A model generated the notes under the pieces. It made no database searches. It had not been told where the DNA came from and saw only the letters and a list, made by a program, of their open reading frames with translations. From contig JAGVSM010003758.1 of NCBI GenBank assembly GCA_022494885.1, positions 124,001 through 188,000 of the forward strand: a stretch of DNA of 64,000 nt, in the 5' to 3' direction. Shown piece by piece: positions 26,601 through 35,100 of this stretch. The stretch is from Micrasema longulum. Its lineage: Eukaryota > Arthropoda > Insecta > Trichoptera > Brachycentridae. The stretch's first letter is position 1, and each line of letters begins with the position of its first letter. The translations under genes and the position numbers were made by a program.

Positions 26601-28984
26601 GATCACTTTGTTTATCCGGAATATAAAAAAAAGTTTTCCACACTCACACTAGATTAAACCGCTTAAAACTCTTCAGGAGAAGCCGGCCTGTTGACAGTTG
26701 TCAACCGGCCTTCAGTTCCACTAGAAGAGTGTTCGGCATTTTGTTCCCTACTTTGGTTTATTTTACCGATTGCCTGCACTATATTGATCATGTGATGTAA
26801 GTGGTTTCCTCTCCACATGATCAAATGCTGAGAAGTACCTGATTGGCCCACATTAGAATATTCTTCCCGAATCCAACAGTTTAGCTAAAATAATGTAATA
26901 TAGCGGAAAAATCCTCTTTTTGAAATATAAACCTTGTATATTATAATCAAGGTTATAAATAAAGCAACTCCCATAAAAAAATAAAAAAACACTAAATTTT
27001 TTTTTTTCTTTTTTTTTTAAAAGAAGAAATATTTGCGTTCTTATGATTTACCCAAATATTTAATTTTGACGACCATTTTCAACGAGTTGTAAATAACTCA
27101 CTATTAGAAAATGGGAATCAAGTTGGGGTAGAGCGGGATTCGAACCACGGACCTTTGGTCCATGAGTCCGAGATACTAGCCACAGGACCACAACCTGATT
27201 CGATATTAAAAACAAAAGGTTGCCTGGACTGTAAATTACTTCAGAGAACGAACATTAAATTTCCTTATTTCAAGATTGTTTAATAATCTCCCAAAAATCA
27301 TTATTCACAGGAAAGATCTTCGAATGCAAAAAAATACCTACTTAGTACCTTATATTAAATATCAATAATTAAATATAATAACGTATGTGTGTAAAACAAA
27401 TCAGTTTAAAAAAAAAATTGTGTCCCATTGATAAGTCTCTAGACTTAGTGGGTAACTACAATTATAATATGTAACGTAATATATATTTAATAAGCGCTGT
27501 TCTGCAGCATTGAAAGTAACTCTTACAGAAGTATACAAAAACGTAAAACAATAGGATTAGGTGTCTACTCACCTACTCGATTATCATGAAAATATTGAGT
27601 CAGAAATTGTCAATGAAATTAATATCAATTTTATTAATTTGACTTTTACTTTGCATAAACAAATTCCTAAAACTCGTAATATTTTTATGATTATCAGGTA
27701 AAGTAGGCAGTGGACACTGCTTTAAAGTCTATAGGAGTGCACGCACCTAAAATGAACTTCACCAATCAGAGACGCTCAAATATCTGTCAAATGCTAGTCC
27801 AGGGAGCATATTTGTAAATACCCGATGCATTATCCATTCGGTAAACTTCGATATCACTCAGAAATGCGTCTCCTGTTTGGGATATTTCGGAATAATTTGG
27901 GCGCTCATTATTAATTAGTTTAGTTCAATCTAACACCACAAAATTGTTTCTGAGTAGCGCCTGCTAACGTCACTCAACATATACATTCTTATTTTCATTA
28001 TAGTATGTCGGTTACGCCATAAATGATATATAAAAGAATTTGGTTTGTTTCCGTTATTATTGGGGTGACTAACGCATCAGGTATCTTCATCCGACACATC
28101 TGCTATTTGTTTGTATTTACGATGACATTTCGGGTTGATTCCAACAGAACATCCTGAATGGATAACGTGTCTGGTATTTACGTCCAGGGAAACTATGGAA
28201 TATTAATGAAAGCAAAAATTTTAAATTATAAATCATTTATGCCAACACTGTCAGGAATTTAAATCAGAACGTCGTGTAAGATATGGTATTTGATAATTGT
28301 GGCGAAATAAAACATTACAAAATACACATAAGACAAAATAAAATTAAAAGCTTCGGGCCGTGCATGCTTTCTTGAAATATTTTCTTATTCAATTAATAAT
28401 CAATATCCTTACTTTGCTTTAGATCTGGTGATTTTAGGCTCAGGAATTTCCTCTTCATCTTCCATTTCCTCTTCTCGAAGTTTAACAATAGCCAAAACAT
28501 GTTCATTTGTTACAACCCGCTAAAAATATTTTAAAAAAACAACGACTTTTAATGTATTAGCGCAATTAACACAGTATCGCTTGAATGAAATTATAGCAGG
28601 CATTGTGAGTAATAATAACGCTTTAAAATATATATTTTATAACAAACCTTCAGAATATTTTTGACGTTTGCAGCTGTCAAATGATTTTTTGCAGCTGTTG
28701 TGCAAAGACTCTCCTCGACTTTTATACAGTTTTCAGGCAATGGACTGTCGTCTTCATCACTACTATCCGTCGTCTCAGTGCTATAATACCGATAAAGTGA
28801 TTAATAAATCAAGAAACGATAAATAACTGCAAGTAAACAATAACATATTTTGGAGGTTATCTTACCGCTTTCTCTTCTTGGATTGAACGATTTTAACGTC
28901 TTTATCGTCATCTAATACTATTTTCAACTCATCGGAAGATGAATCGTTATCATCTTCATTGTTTTTAGAATCATTTTCCTCCAT
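7971..28984 (-). CDS. GON4L: GON4-like protein (GON4L; Drosophila muscle wasted family), 21 coding exons
   Basis: Coding exons, 5' to 3': 28984-28866, 28780-28648, 28519-28413, 25733-25577, 24584-24441, 21899-21716, 21457-21386, 21299-21073, 20667-20197, 19653-19517, 18880-18854, 18561-18397, 17486-17288, 16652-16506, 14840-13170, 11636-11474, 10813-10524, 9682-9486, 9240-9030, 8934-8705, 8610-7971. Every junction is GT/AG, phases agree throughout, and the total is 5,691 nt (1,896 residues). The N-terminal core (about 85-780) holds the family hallmarks: ITRSKAKEL, LRTRSKL, DNDWSEFLAEFINP, VSRKELNDLVAELFD, RQHVQIVTQCFLQL, FIPCNLLPAIEL. Next come PAH-like helices (about 1375-1537), a CxCxCH ... 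CIAC cluster (1582-1604) and a C-terminal SANT domain from W1840. Known relatives are nuclear transcriptional corepressors linked to YY1, SIN3A and HDAC1; Drosophila mute is a histone-locus-body protein. Function here is inferred from family. Confidence 0.95.
9486..10813 (-). CDS. GON4L: GON4L exons 17 and 18: PAH-like helical region
   Basis: Exons 10813-10524 and 9682-9486 encode two runs of amphipathic helices. The first includes FLEKVQSRLNGNLETYITNK, FQDMLESFDPEK and FLTFLTAGQAVEVGRFMDH; the second includes RPAQLRKILWCLERIV and LPHLKGNKHLVNWFLKLFP. The LV.WFL.LFP ending is typical of the PAH-like repeats of GON4L and SIN3 proteins. The intron between them (9683-10523) contains a plus-strand LINE fragment. 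Confidence 0.88.
9720..10260 (+). mobile_element. LINE reverse-transcriptase C-terminal fragment (in GON4L intron 17)
   Basis: Plus-strand frames give DEIKYLGVYLDRYLNFKKHT, then LMGRLRNVIDLKSSILIYKT and LQ.IQNKAMRIILKRNIYSN, the typical C-terminal region of Jockey-like non-LTR reverse transcriptases. It is interrupted by stops and frameshifts and antisense to the host gene. Dead fragment. Confidence 0.75.
11474..11636 (-). CDS. GON4L: GON4L exon 16, GC-rich conserved exon
   Basis: The phase-0 start and phase-1 end fit the neighbouring exons. It encodes a basic stretch with HRLAARAQRELEANKAMFAT followed by SDPYVEDFKDS, just before the PAH-like region. Third codon positions are mostly G or C, in sharp contrast to the AT-rich exons around it (for example exons 15 and 17). 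I read this as local composition and constraint, not transfer. Confidence 0.88.
11637..12476. other. GON4L intron 15, 3' part: repeats including a LINE tail
   Basis: No coding exon seen. At about 12225-12350 the sequence CTACTACTACTATCATCTTGCCATTTCCC ... GGGGTAGACAGAGAGGATGG ... CACGTCTATCCTGGCATGCATTCCTAGCTTCTTCCATAC resembles, in the reverse sense, the 3' end of the older LINE at 24160-24300. It is probably a leftover of the same LINE family. Confidence 0.5.
12477..12931. mobile_element. Penelope-like remnant between long inverted arms
   Basis: Two arms of about 108 bp (12477-12586 and 12823-12931) are near-perfect reverse complements, including TTTGTATAAACCACTTAATT, ACCGGTTTCGAGGTTACTAC and GTCAGGAATTTAACTAACTT. 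Between them the minus strand encodes HVNKNGFRLDNLERLEISKA followed by INQKLQIINNQS, resembling the tail of GIY-YIG domains in Penelope-like elements. The right arm, read on plus, has CCTGACGATGAGGTAGTAAC CTCGAAACCGGTC, close to a hammerhead ribozyme core, which Penelope-like elements often carry in their repeats. The arms being inverted and not direct is odd but known for this group. The family call is inference. Confidence 0.6.
13170..14840 (-). CDS. GON4L: GON4L exon 15, large low-complexity middle exon
   Basis: A single 1,671-nt exon (557 codons, phase 0 both ends). It begins IVERLGALSATLESKK and then runs into a long Asn/Ser/Thr/Pro-rich region with a near-perfect internal duplication: two tandem copies of a roughly 33-residue unit containing TTTRIPAITSDGAIHMVNLD and NRTTTIPAITNDGAVHMVNL (DNA about 14280-14440). 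The end is acidic (ELIIEHVPFPSHDLTGDTSS and similar). Such regions vary greatly between species. The plus-strand frames at 13639-14070 and 13701-13925 are shadows of this exon. Confidence 0.9.
14841..15411. other. GON4L intron 14, AT-rich part
   Basis: No exon or clear element seen in this stretch. Confidence 0.5.
15412..15640 (+). repeat. tRNA-derived SINE
   Basis: The head TGGGGTCAGGTCGTTTGGCTACCATGCAAGAGG ... GGGTTTGATTTCCGAC is a decayed tRNA-like box A/box B pair, followed by the body GATATGAAATATTTATT ... GGGTGTTTTCACA ... AGTCCCTGGACCGGCACCTGG. The same head and body recur at 45060-45315, so this is a repeat family. Confidence 0.7.
15685..16094 (-). mobile_element. LINE reverse-transcriptase fragment
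   Basis: The minus-strand frame 16094-15810 reads FIDYEKTFDSPHRPSLWKIL ... LVRQGCIVAPFLF, the fingers/palm region of a non-LTR reverse transcriptase (the FDS and RQG motifs are clear). After a stop the homology continues with LEYTDNAVLL, where the catalytic YADD-type motif is lost. Dead fragment in GON4L intron 14. Confidence 0.8.
16904..17175. repeat. MITE family A copy (partial)
   Basis: It shares with the copies at 41.8-44.9 kb the segments GTGACATTCACCATTTTGTC, GTGAAGTAAAAGGGCTG and GTGAATGTTACACAGTGTGT. Both the motif and its reverse complement are present, as expected for this palindromic family. Confidence 0.6.
18150..18363. repeat. MITE family A copy (one arm)
   Basis: GTCCAAATGTTTGCAGTAAA, GCTACAGTGTGTAAAGTGGC, CCAGACAATGACAAATCATA and CTCAAAAATGTTTTCCCTCT match the arm of the family A copies in the Ninjurin intron. 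Confidence 0.65.
18854..18880 (-). CDS. GON4L: GON4L exon 11, 27-nt microexon
   Basis: TTACAG precedes the exon and GTAAGT follows it. It supplies QFIVNENLK-type residues and keeps phase 2 on both sides, so its use or skipping would leave the frame intact. It is too short for ordinary ORF detection and was placed from phase and splice signals. Confidence 0.75.
19752..19895 (+). repeat. tRNA-derived SINE
   Basis: The head GACCCCATAGTGTAACGGTTAAGACG is a tRNA box A-like start, with the tail CTGTACTGTGATTTTGTGCA ... GTCAGTTGTGGTGCAAACAA. The tail is shared with copies at 46181-46320 and 57801-57970. Confidence 0.65.
20030..20160 (-). repeat. tRNA-derived SINE fragment (minus)
   Basis: Read on minus it gives GGTTTATTGGTTAGCACATT ... 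GGTTCAATTCCTGACATGAA, a tRNA-like box A/box B head joined to the same GACATGAAATATTTATT body start seen at 15480 and 45130. It abuts the 3' end of GON4L exon 9. Confidence 0.6.
22760..24300 (+). mobile_element. Older LINE 3' part, split by a younger LINE
   Basis: The left piece (22760-22865) reads RVLVPTLMYGSEM and MRFLGC; the right piece (about 23903-24130) continues NRVTNYDI, SIIDKIKKGPFRWFG, EQMDDER and GRGRPRKTW. Together these are the C-terminal end of a non-LTR reverse transcriptase in the plus direction, and the two pieces are contiguous across the inserted LINE. The 3' tail (24130-24300) includes GCTAGGAATGTATATCAGGG and CTGTCTACCCCTACG, also found in reverse at 12280-12330. Confidence 0.75.
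22866..23897 (-). mobile_element. Younger CR1/Jockey-like LINE insertion, 5'-truncated
   Basis: On minus, a 250-codon frame starts at the catalytic YADDTQ motif and runs through ENRLTLNPSKTEQLWVAS, LGVLLNSDLSLDAQI, SRVDYCNGIYAGLP, LQSVLNAAARLIFG and LHWLRFPQRVEYKLCWLMYK. After a frameshift near 23160 it continues GERAFAVAGPMAWNALPAEV. The 3' end is an (AAAT)n-type tail (22866-22880). A 5-bp duplication GATGT flanks it (22861-22865 and 23898-23902). It belongs to the CR1/Daphne-like group by motif style; the family is inferred. Confidence 0.88.
26415..26657 (+). CDS. Unrecognised open frame in GON4L intron 3
   Basis: The 80-codon plus-strand frame contains LLREIAPNSVIREVKHMGKG and FKLIVDHFVYPEYKKKF. 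Its composition is more protein-like than most spurious frames here. There is no family I recognise, no promoter or splice structure, and an overlapping minus frame of similar length. It may be an exon of an intronic gene, a transposon scrap, or chance. I assign no function. Confidence 0.2.
   Translation: MHVWSLTFQSHLGKIYDIQVRLLREIAPNSVIREVKHMGKGVHFKFCNILPVKELCDFKLIVDHFVYPEYKKKFSTLTLD
27120..27200 (-). repeat. tRNA-like sequence (SINE head or tRNA pseudogene)
   Basis: On minus, box A-like TGTGGCTAGTATCTCGG and a perfect box B GGTTCGAATCC sit at tRNA spacing, with a possible anticodon loop around ACTCATGGA. The acceptor stem has a mismatch and is followed directly by AT-rich DNA, so it does not look like a working tRNA. 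Confidence 0.55.
27201..28412. other. GON4L intron 3, remaining part
   Basis: No coding exon or recognised element. The stretch 27700-28200 is less AT-rich than its surroundings but holds no long frame. Confidence 0.4.
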
Positions 28985-31969
28985 TATTAATAAAAAACAA
29001 TATTACTAGTACTCCGGGACATTCATGAAATAACTTGACCAATGACAGAATTTGACATTCTCCAATCACTAACATAATAACCATAGATGTGGCGGATGTT
29101 TCCAGTGTTTTCAGCCAAATATATTTTTTTAATGAATTAAATCAAAGTCAAACAAAATGGCTGCCAATGCAAAGCACCACAGTCACAGAAAAAACTAAGC
29201 GCGGGCATTTTAAAATTCAATATTTTGAAAAGTAGTATTTGTGAAATTAATAATAATATACAACTTAATCAATTCTTCCTTAAGATAGTAAATTACATTC
29301 AAAGAATTGAATTATGATATTCCCGCAACGATCATTATATGATCTTATAACTTTATTTATTGATAGATTTAGAAAATATAGAAAAATGATTAGGAAAATA
29401 AAACCACTTTCAATACATATGCGAGCTTTTATTGTGTATTAGAAACATTATTATGTACATGAGTAATTAAACTTATTTCATCCCACTGGCACTGTTATTA
29501 AAAACTTTTCAATTGCCAAAAACATCGGCTAAATATATGGGTACTATTTAATTTTCATCAATAAATGGAGGTTTACAGAAAATATTTTCCATTATTGATT
29601 AAAATGGTCTTGCGATTAATTTATTTTGTATAATTATGATATAATGTAGTTAAATTTTATCTATTAGATGTAATTGAGTGGAACAAAGTGAACATTCGTC
29701 AATTGTTCAATTTATTAAAATTTCAATAACATTAATAGGTGTCATAATTTTCAACAAATGTTTATTGATTCGGGCCTCGTATCAAAATAATATTACTCAC
29801 ACTCCGTTTTAATAATATCTAATTTATATACTTTATACTTAGTTGGAATCCTCTATTAACTAGTCAATATTTTATAAGCAAGCAATACCAAAGTGTAGTT
29901 TTAGCCCTTTTTGTCTTGGACAGATAATTACTCTAATTTGAAGCTAATGATTATTAAAAGTTGACGATATTTTTATTAAATATATATTAAGGGCTTGTTT
30001 TTACGAACACGAACTCAATAATGTGTTATGAACTTATTTATTCAAATTATCGATTACATTGCTAGAGAAGAATTTTTATAAATGACATTATCGCATTAAT
30101 CATACAAAATTTCACTCACTGAACATGTAAAACACAAAGCGCTGTACTTTTTGTTTTGGGATAACTAAATAATAAACAACAAATTATTAATAATATACCA
30201 TTTGTTATTGAAATGCCTTACATCGCTTTTTTACTTGGTTTATAATTTAATAATATATTATGATAATCACTATTACATCACTATTTCGATGTTTTGAACT
30301 ATTTTGATTTCATGTTAAATTAAAGAAAAAGATTGTACAGTAAATAGTGAACAATTTATTTTTTTAATTCCGGATTGATTTTTACACAAGGACCTTTAAC
30401 CTTTCCAGCATTGCTATTTTTAAAAAATATACCTTCCTAAATGTTTACAAGGATTGTGTGGAACATATCCCTCGCTTAAAAAGAGGCTCCAGTGTTCTTA
30501 TATAAGTAGAAGTGAGGATGATTAAATTAACGAATTTAATTTTAATATTTCGGTTTCATCGAAATGATAATTATTGAATAATTCTGATTTTGCTTTATAT
30601 AATACAACTTCACTAAAAATATTAGCCTCAAATAAAATTTACTAGGTAATCATATTTTACAATAATTGACGTGAATTAAAAGGAAATATTAAAGGTCAAA
30701 TTATTATTTCTATTTGAATGAAATTGGAACTTTTATTTAGCCATTATAAAAGTCTATAGAAACATTACTGTTGTCAGTATGACCATGGTTTTATTGATCA
30801 TAAAAACCCACCGCTGAAAATATTCAATACATGCTTGTATTAAAAAAGCCCTACATATTATATCCACGTATAGTTCATGTTATGTTTTCGCTCTTTTATT
30901 GTGCGTTTTATAATATTAATAATAGGTATACATAAATAAAATATAAACAAAAATCCTTAGTGCTCATAACTATCTCAACATTTTGTAATTTCTCTCTGTA
31001 TATTAAATCTTTTTTGTATATTCTCATATGTTAAGTGTCCTCGGCACATTTTAAAATTATTTGTTATTGTTTATAATGTAAAAAAAAGAATAACTAAATC
31101 AACATGTATATTGTATGTAAAAGGGAAAAAAATGCTTTACTCGTGTTCAAATGTTATTGTCTACAGAGACAAAAAACCTTACAATATAACTTTATGAAAC
31201 ATACAAGCTTAATGAATTATCTTTAAAAAATACATGTGTGTAATAAAAATGAATTAATTTAAACATTAGTACGATTTCCTAGCAGTACCTACTAGTAGAT
31301 ATAGGAAAGAATACGATATATATTAAAATGAAAAGAAAATAAGTTGTTCAGGAGGTATTTTATTCAATTTTTTAACGATTTGTTCATACTGTGATTTTTT
31401 TTGTCAGAAATTTTACATAATTTAATTAGACATTATTAATTTACTTAGATTAGTCACCTGTACACAATTTTATTATAATATCTCGCCTATCATCTGTGAA
31501 ATAATAATACATGTTACCTATGTTCGGGTATGTAAAAAGACTATGAGATATACAAATTATTAAACAATATTATCTAAGTCTTAAGTCATTACAAAAATGT
31601 CATAATATCGTCATAGTACATAACCAATAAATTATTATGACCTACGAATACTTATCACGTTTCTGATTTATTGTTTTTTCATACATTTAACATTTTATAA
31701 TAATTTAAATTACATATTATTTAACTAACAATTATACCTACCGTTGAGATTAAGTACACAACATTTTACTTAATCGTACAATACAAAATAATTACCTTAA
31801 AGTTAATGTATTGCGATAGTTAAATCATTGAGTTGATTCGTAATACTGCAGACAATAAAAATGTCGAAATGATAAAAACACATGGTGTGTTTTTCAAATA
31901 GGTGGTTTTAAGTTTTCGATTGAATCCTTCTTGCATTTAGAATTTTAAAATGAAATTTTACAGTTATGT
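28985..31969. other. Intergenic region between GON4L and Ninjurin
   Basis: About 3 kb with no supportable gene. The sequence just beyond 28984 should hold the GON4L promoter; no clear core element was seen. The rest is AT-rich and without long frames, and part of it is probably 3' untranslated sequence of the last Ninjurin terminal exon. Confidence 0.55.
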
Positions 31970-32146
31970 TTATAATGTATCTCCATCATCTTTCATAAAA
32001 AATGTATTAACAATAACATCCACCGCCAAAATAATAATATTGATAGCCAAACAGACGTTATTGAGAAGGTCTGCCTTCTTGTGATCCTCGGGTTTGTTGA
32101 GATCAAGAAATGAGCCCAAAATAACAAACAGCACGCCAACAGAAAC
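31970..32146 (-). CDS. Ninj: Ninjurin alternative terminal exon E (58 codons)
   Basis: After ACTAAG the exon reads VSVGVLFVILGSF, DLNKPEDHKKADLLNN and VCLAINIIILAVDVIVN, ending MKDDGDTL and a stop. This is the canonical ninjurin second half: GVL..ILG, an Asn-rich loop, LNN, then the second membrane helix. It shares about two thirds of its residues with exon D, so the two are the youngest pair in the array. Confidence 0.88.
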   Translation of the reverse strand, partial: VSVGVLFVILGSFLDLNKPEDHKKADLLNNVCLAINIIILAVDVIVNTFFMKDDGDTL

Positions 32147-35100
32147 CTTAGTTTTGTGCAGACGCCAAAATGAAAAAAGAACAATAAAATAAATAAATAA
32201 AATTCTTGTAAAATAAAAACAAAAAATGCAGAAAATAAAATAAAGATTCATTTAAAATTAAAAAAATACTTACCACAAAGTTAAACAATAATTAAACTTT
32301 ATAAAAATATTTATGGCATTAGAATGGCAAATGTAAAAAAATCAAACCCTTTTAAAGTTTTTGATTTTAAATGGGGAGCTCATCCCCAATTTATATTTTT
32401 ATGTAAGTAAGTTCAATAGTAAATTAATGTAGTGTTTTCTACTTAATTAAACATATATTAATTAAGCGGAAAACTGCTTCGTACCCGTATATTCACTAAG
32501 TACTTATATTATTTTAAAAACTGATCATTAACGGGTTTTAAAAAAGACTAAACTCTACGAAATGGTTGGTAAACCTTTGAAAAAAGAACTTGTTATAAAA
32601 AATACTAATGTTACTTATTTTTCGAGCTTCTTCTGATTACTATTTAATTAGTTAAAAATAATACCAATAACACAGGTTGTGTTTGATTTTTTTTATAAAC
32701 ATCTCTGCATAATAACCGCATCAATCATGATGCAGTTATTGTAGAAAAAAACAACACGTATGGCCACAAGTCGGTAAAGTTAGCAAGTTTTTAAAGTTAT
32801 TGTTTGAATTTTTTACTCTTTATTGAAGAATACGTTAATCATGATATCAAGAACAAGAATGACAATATTGATAGCCAAGCACACATTGTTGAGTATTTCT
32901 GCTTTCTTGTGATGGTCCGGATTATTGAGGTCATAGAAGGATCCCAGAATGACAAAAATGACCCCAGCACAAACCTTGAGTGTAGAAGAAAAGAAAAGAA
33001 AAACAAAATAAAGCAGAAGAAAAAGAATAGAAAGAATACACAGAAAGTAAAGAAAAAAACAGGAAAGGAAGAAATAATAGTCGACCAAGGTAGTAAACTT
33101 CATAGATACTTGGAGTTTTCCACGCCAGTGACATATCAGAGATATCAACAATTAAAATATAGTTTTTTTTTATTCAAACAATTTATTCAGGGTTAAAATA
33201 TTTTGTTTACGAGAGTTTATAACCTTGGCATTGAAAAAAATCATATTAGAAAGTGCAAAATAGATCGGTACCCAATACCCACACATTTATAAAAGATTTA
33301 AATGTTATTTGTGTTGTGTTATCTTAATTCGATGAGGTATGAAATTCAATGAAAAATAAAACGTCGCGAATAGAAAAAAACAAGAAAAACACAATAAAAA
33401 AAAAACCATCTTAAAGAAGATTGAGGTGTATTGTCTTTTTCATAGTTTCAGATTTTATTTTCTTGCTTCGAATGATAAAAAAAATACCACAAAATCCCAC
33501 GCTTGATATTATGCAAACGAAGCTTAGAGTAGTACCTAAGTAGTATTATATTTATACACCGTAAAAAAGGACACAAGAGAACTCGGAATCATCATAGAAC
33601 CCGGTTTGACTAAAAGTATTTTCTGTTAAAGGAGGAATTCGCATTTTCAACAGACAGTGCCGGATCAAGACCAAAGCTCATTTTAATGACGTCACAAAAT
33701 AATGCACCGGTGACCAGAGCGAGGGAAATATGATTCAAAATGGCTGCGATTGTCCGTTCCTTTTCTCCCTTGTTGATATTCAAAACTGATAGTGTAACTG
33801 CCAATATTGCAGCACTCACCTGTTTTCCGAAAATTTTACATTAATTTACATAGCGATTATAACAATAATGAATGATTCGATACATAAACGAGTTTACCAA
33901 GAAAATAAATTCAAATGAATTATCTCAAATTTCAACAATCAGATCTAAGATAAGTAGACAGCATATCAATGTATTTTTTATGACAAGTATTATGATTCAA
34001 AGAAACTACTTTATTTAAAAGGACTAATTACACGTTTATGACAAATGTATTAATTTGATTAGTTTTTAAAATAATAATACATTGATAATTAATATCAGAT
34101 AAGTACCCAGGTATTTGATAATGCAAAAATCGGATGAAATAAAAAAATAAATATTTCAGAACTCTTTGAAATAAATACCAAATATTTAAATTGTACAATA
34201 CAGTTAAAGAACAACATAAGGTGTTACTCTATGTTAGTATTTTTTTGTAAGCGAAGATTATCATGACTGCAAAAGCTTTTGTCTGAATGAAGAAAATACA
34301 GTTCACAGAACATAATTGAAATAAATTGTTGAGTATGATAAAACAGAACGCTGTAATCTATAAGAATTTTAATTCAAGATATTCATTATAAAACCGTTCT
34401 TGGCTGTTCATTTCTAAAATCCCTCTGCAAAACAAGGGGGTGATTGGAGTATTCAATACCAAATCCAGAAATGATTACATTCACAATTGATATTAAAAAA
34501 ACAAAAATAAGAATGACATCGTTCAAAATAGTGGCAGCAGTTAGATCCCGATTTTTGTTGATGTTCAATCCGCCAATAATTATGAATAACAACCCCACGA
34601 CCATCTGTAGAAATACAAATAGTTGAATACTTTGATTGGCTACATCTCCACAAAGCTAACAAAACAGAATTCGGTGCTATGTATATATTATGATTTTCAT
34701 ACTTGGGCGTATCGATAGGTGCATGCACAGATAGATTTTAGTAATTAAATGAAATTGTATTAACTGCACTTATTTTATCGATTATAATCCAACAGTTTGA
34801 GCATGGATCGCAAACGGCAGGATAAACAGAGTTAAAGTGGTTTAAGTGCAATGGATACAAGCATTTGCGGCACTAACACTTATTAGATAAGTATCGCTCT
34901 CTATAGGTTTAGTTCAAAACAGAGCCAACAAAGTAAAACCTTCGAATCTTGATTCATTTTGACAATGAGTTAAAATGCAATGAGCTTAAAATATTCAAAT
35001 TATAAAATCAATTGATGACTGTCATAAACCACAAAATGACCTATATTCTTTATTATTCTGGTGTCATGAAAACGACTTTTTTTTATATAAATAAATGTAT

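Noticed and set aside
27120..27200. Possible functional tRNA
   Set aside because: The box B is perfect but the acceptor stem is mismatched and no pol III terminator or matched flank supports it; kept only as a SINE head or pseudogene.
32804..33196. 130-codon Lys-rich plus-strand frame
   Set aside because: It overlaps Ninjurin terminal exon D and an adjacent A-rich intron in reverse; low-complexity composition explains it.
33610..33819. Ninjurin terminal exons as separate genes
   Set aside because: None of the five blocks has its own first half (the ANASQL-type exon occurs once, at 41495-41671), and all start in the same phase directly after an acceptor.
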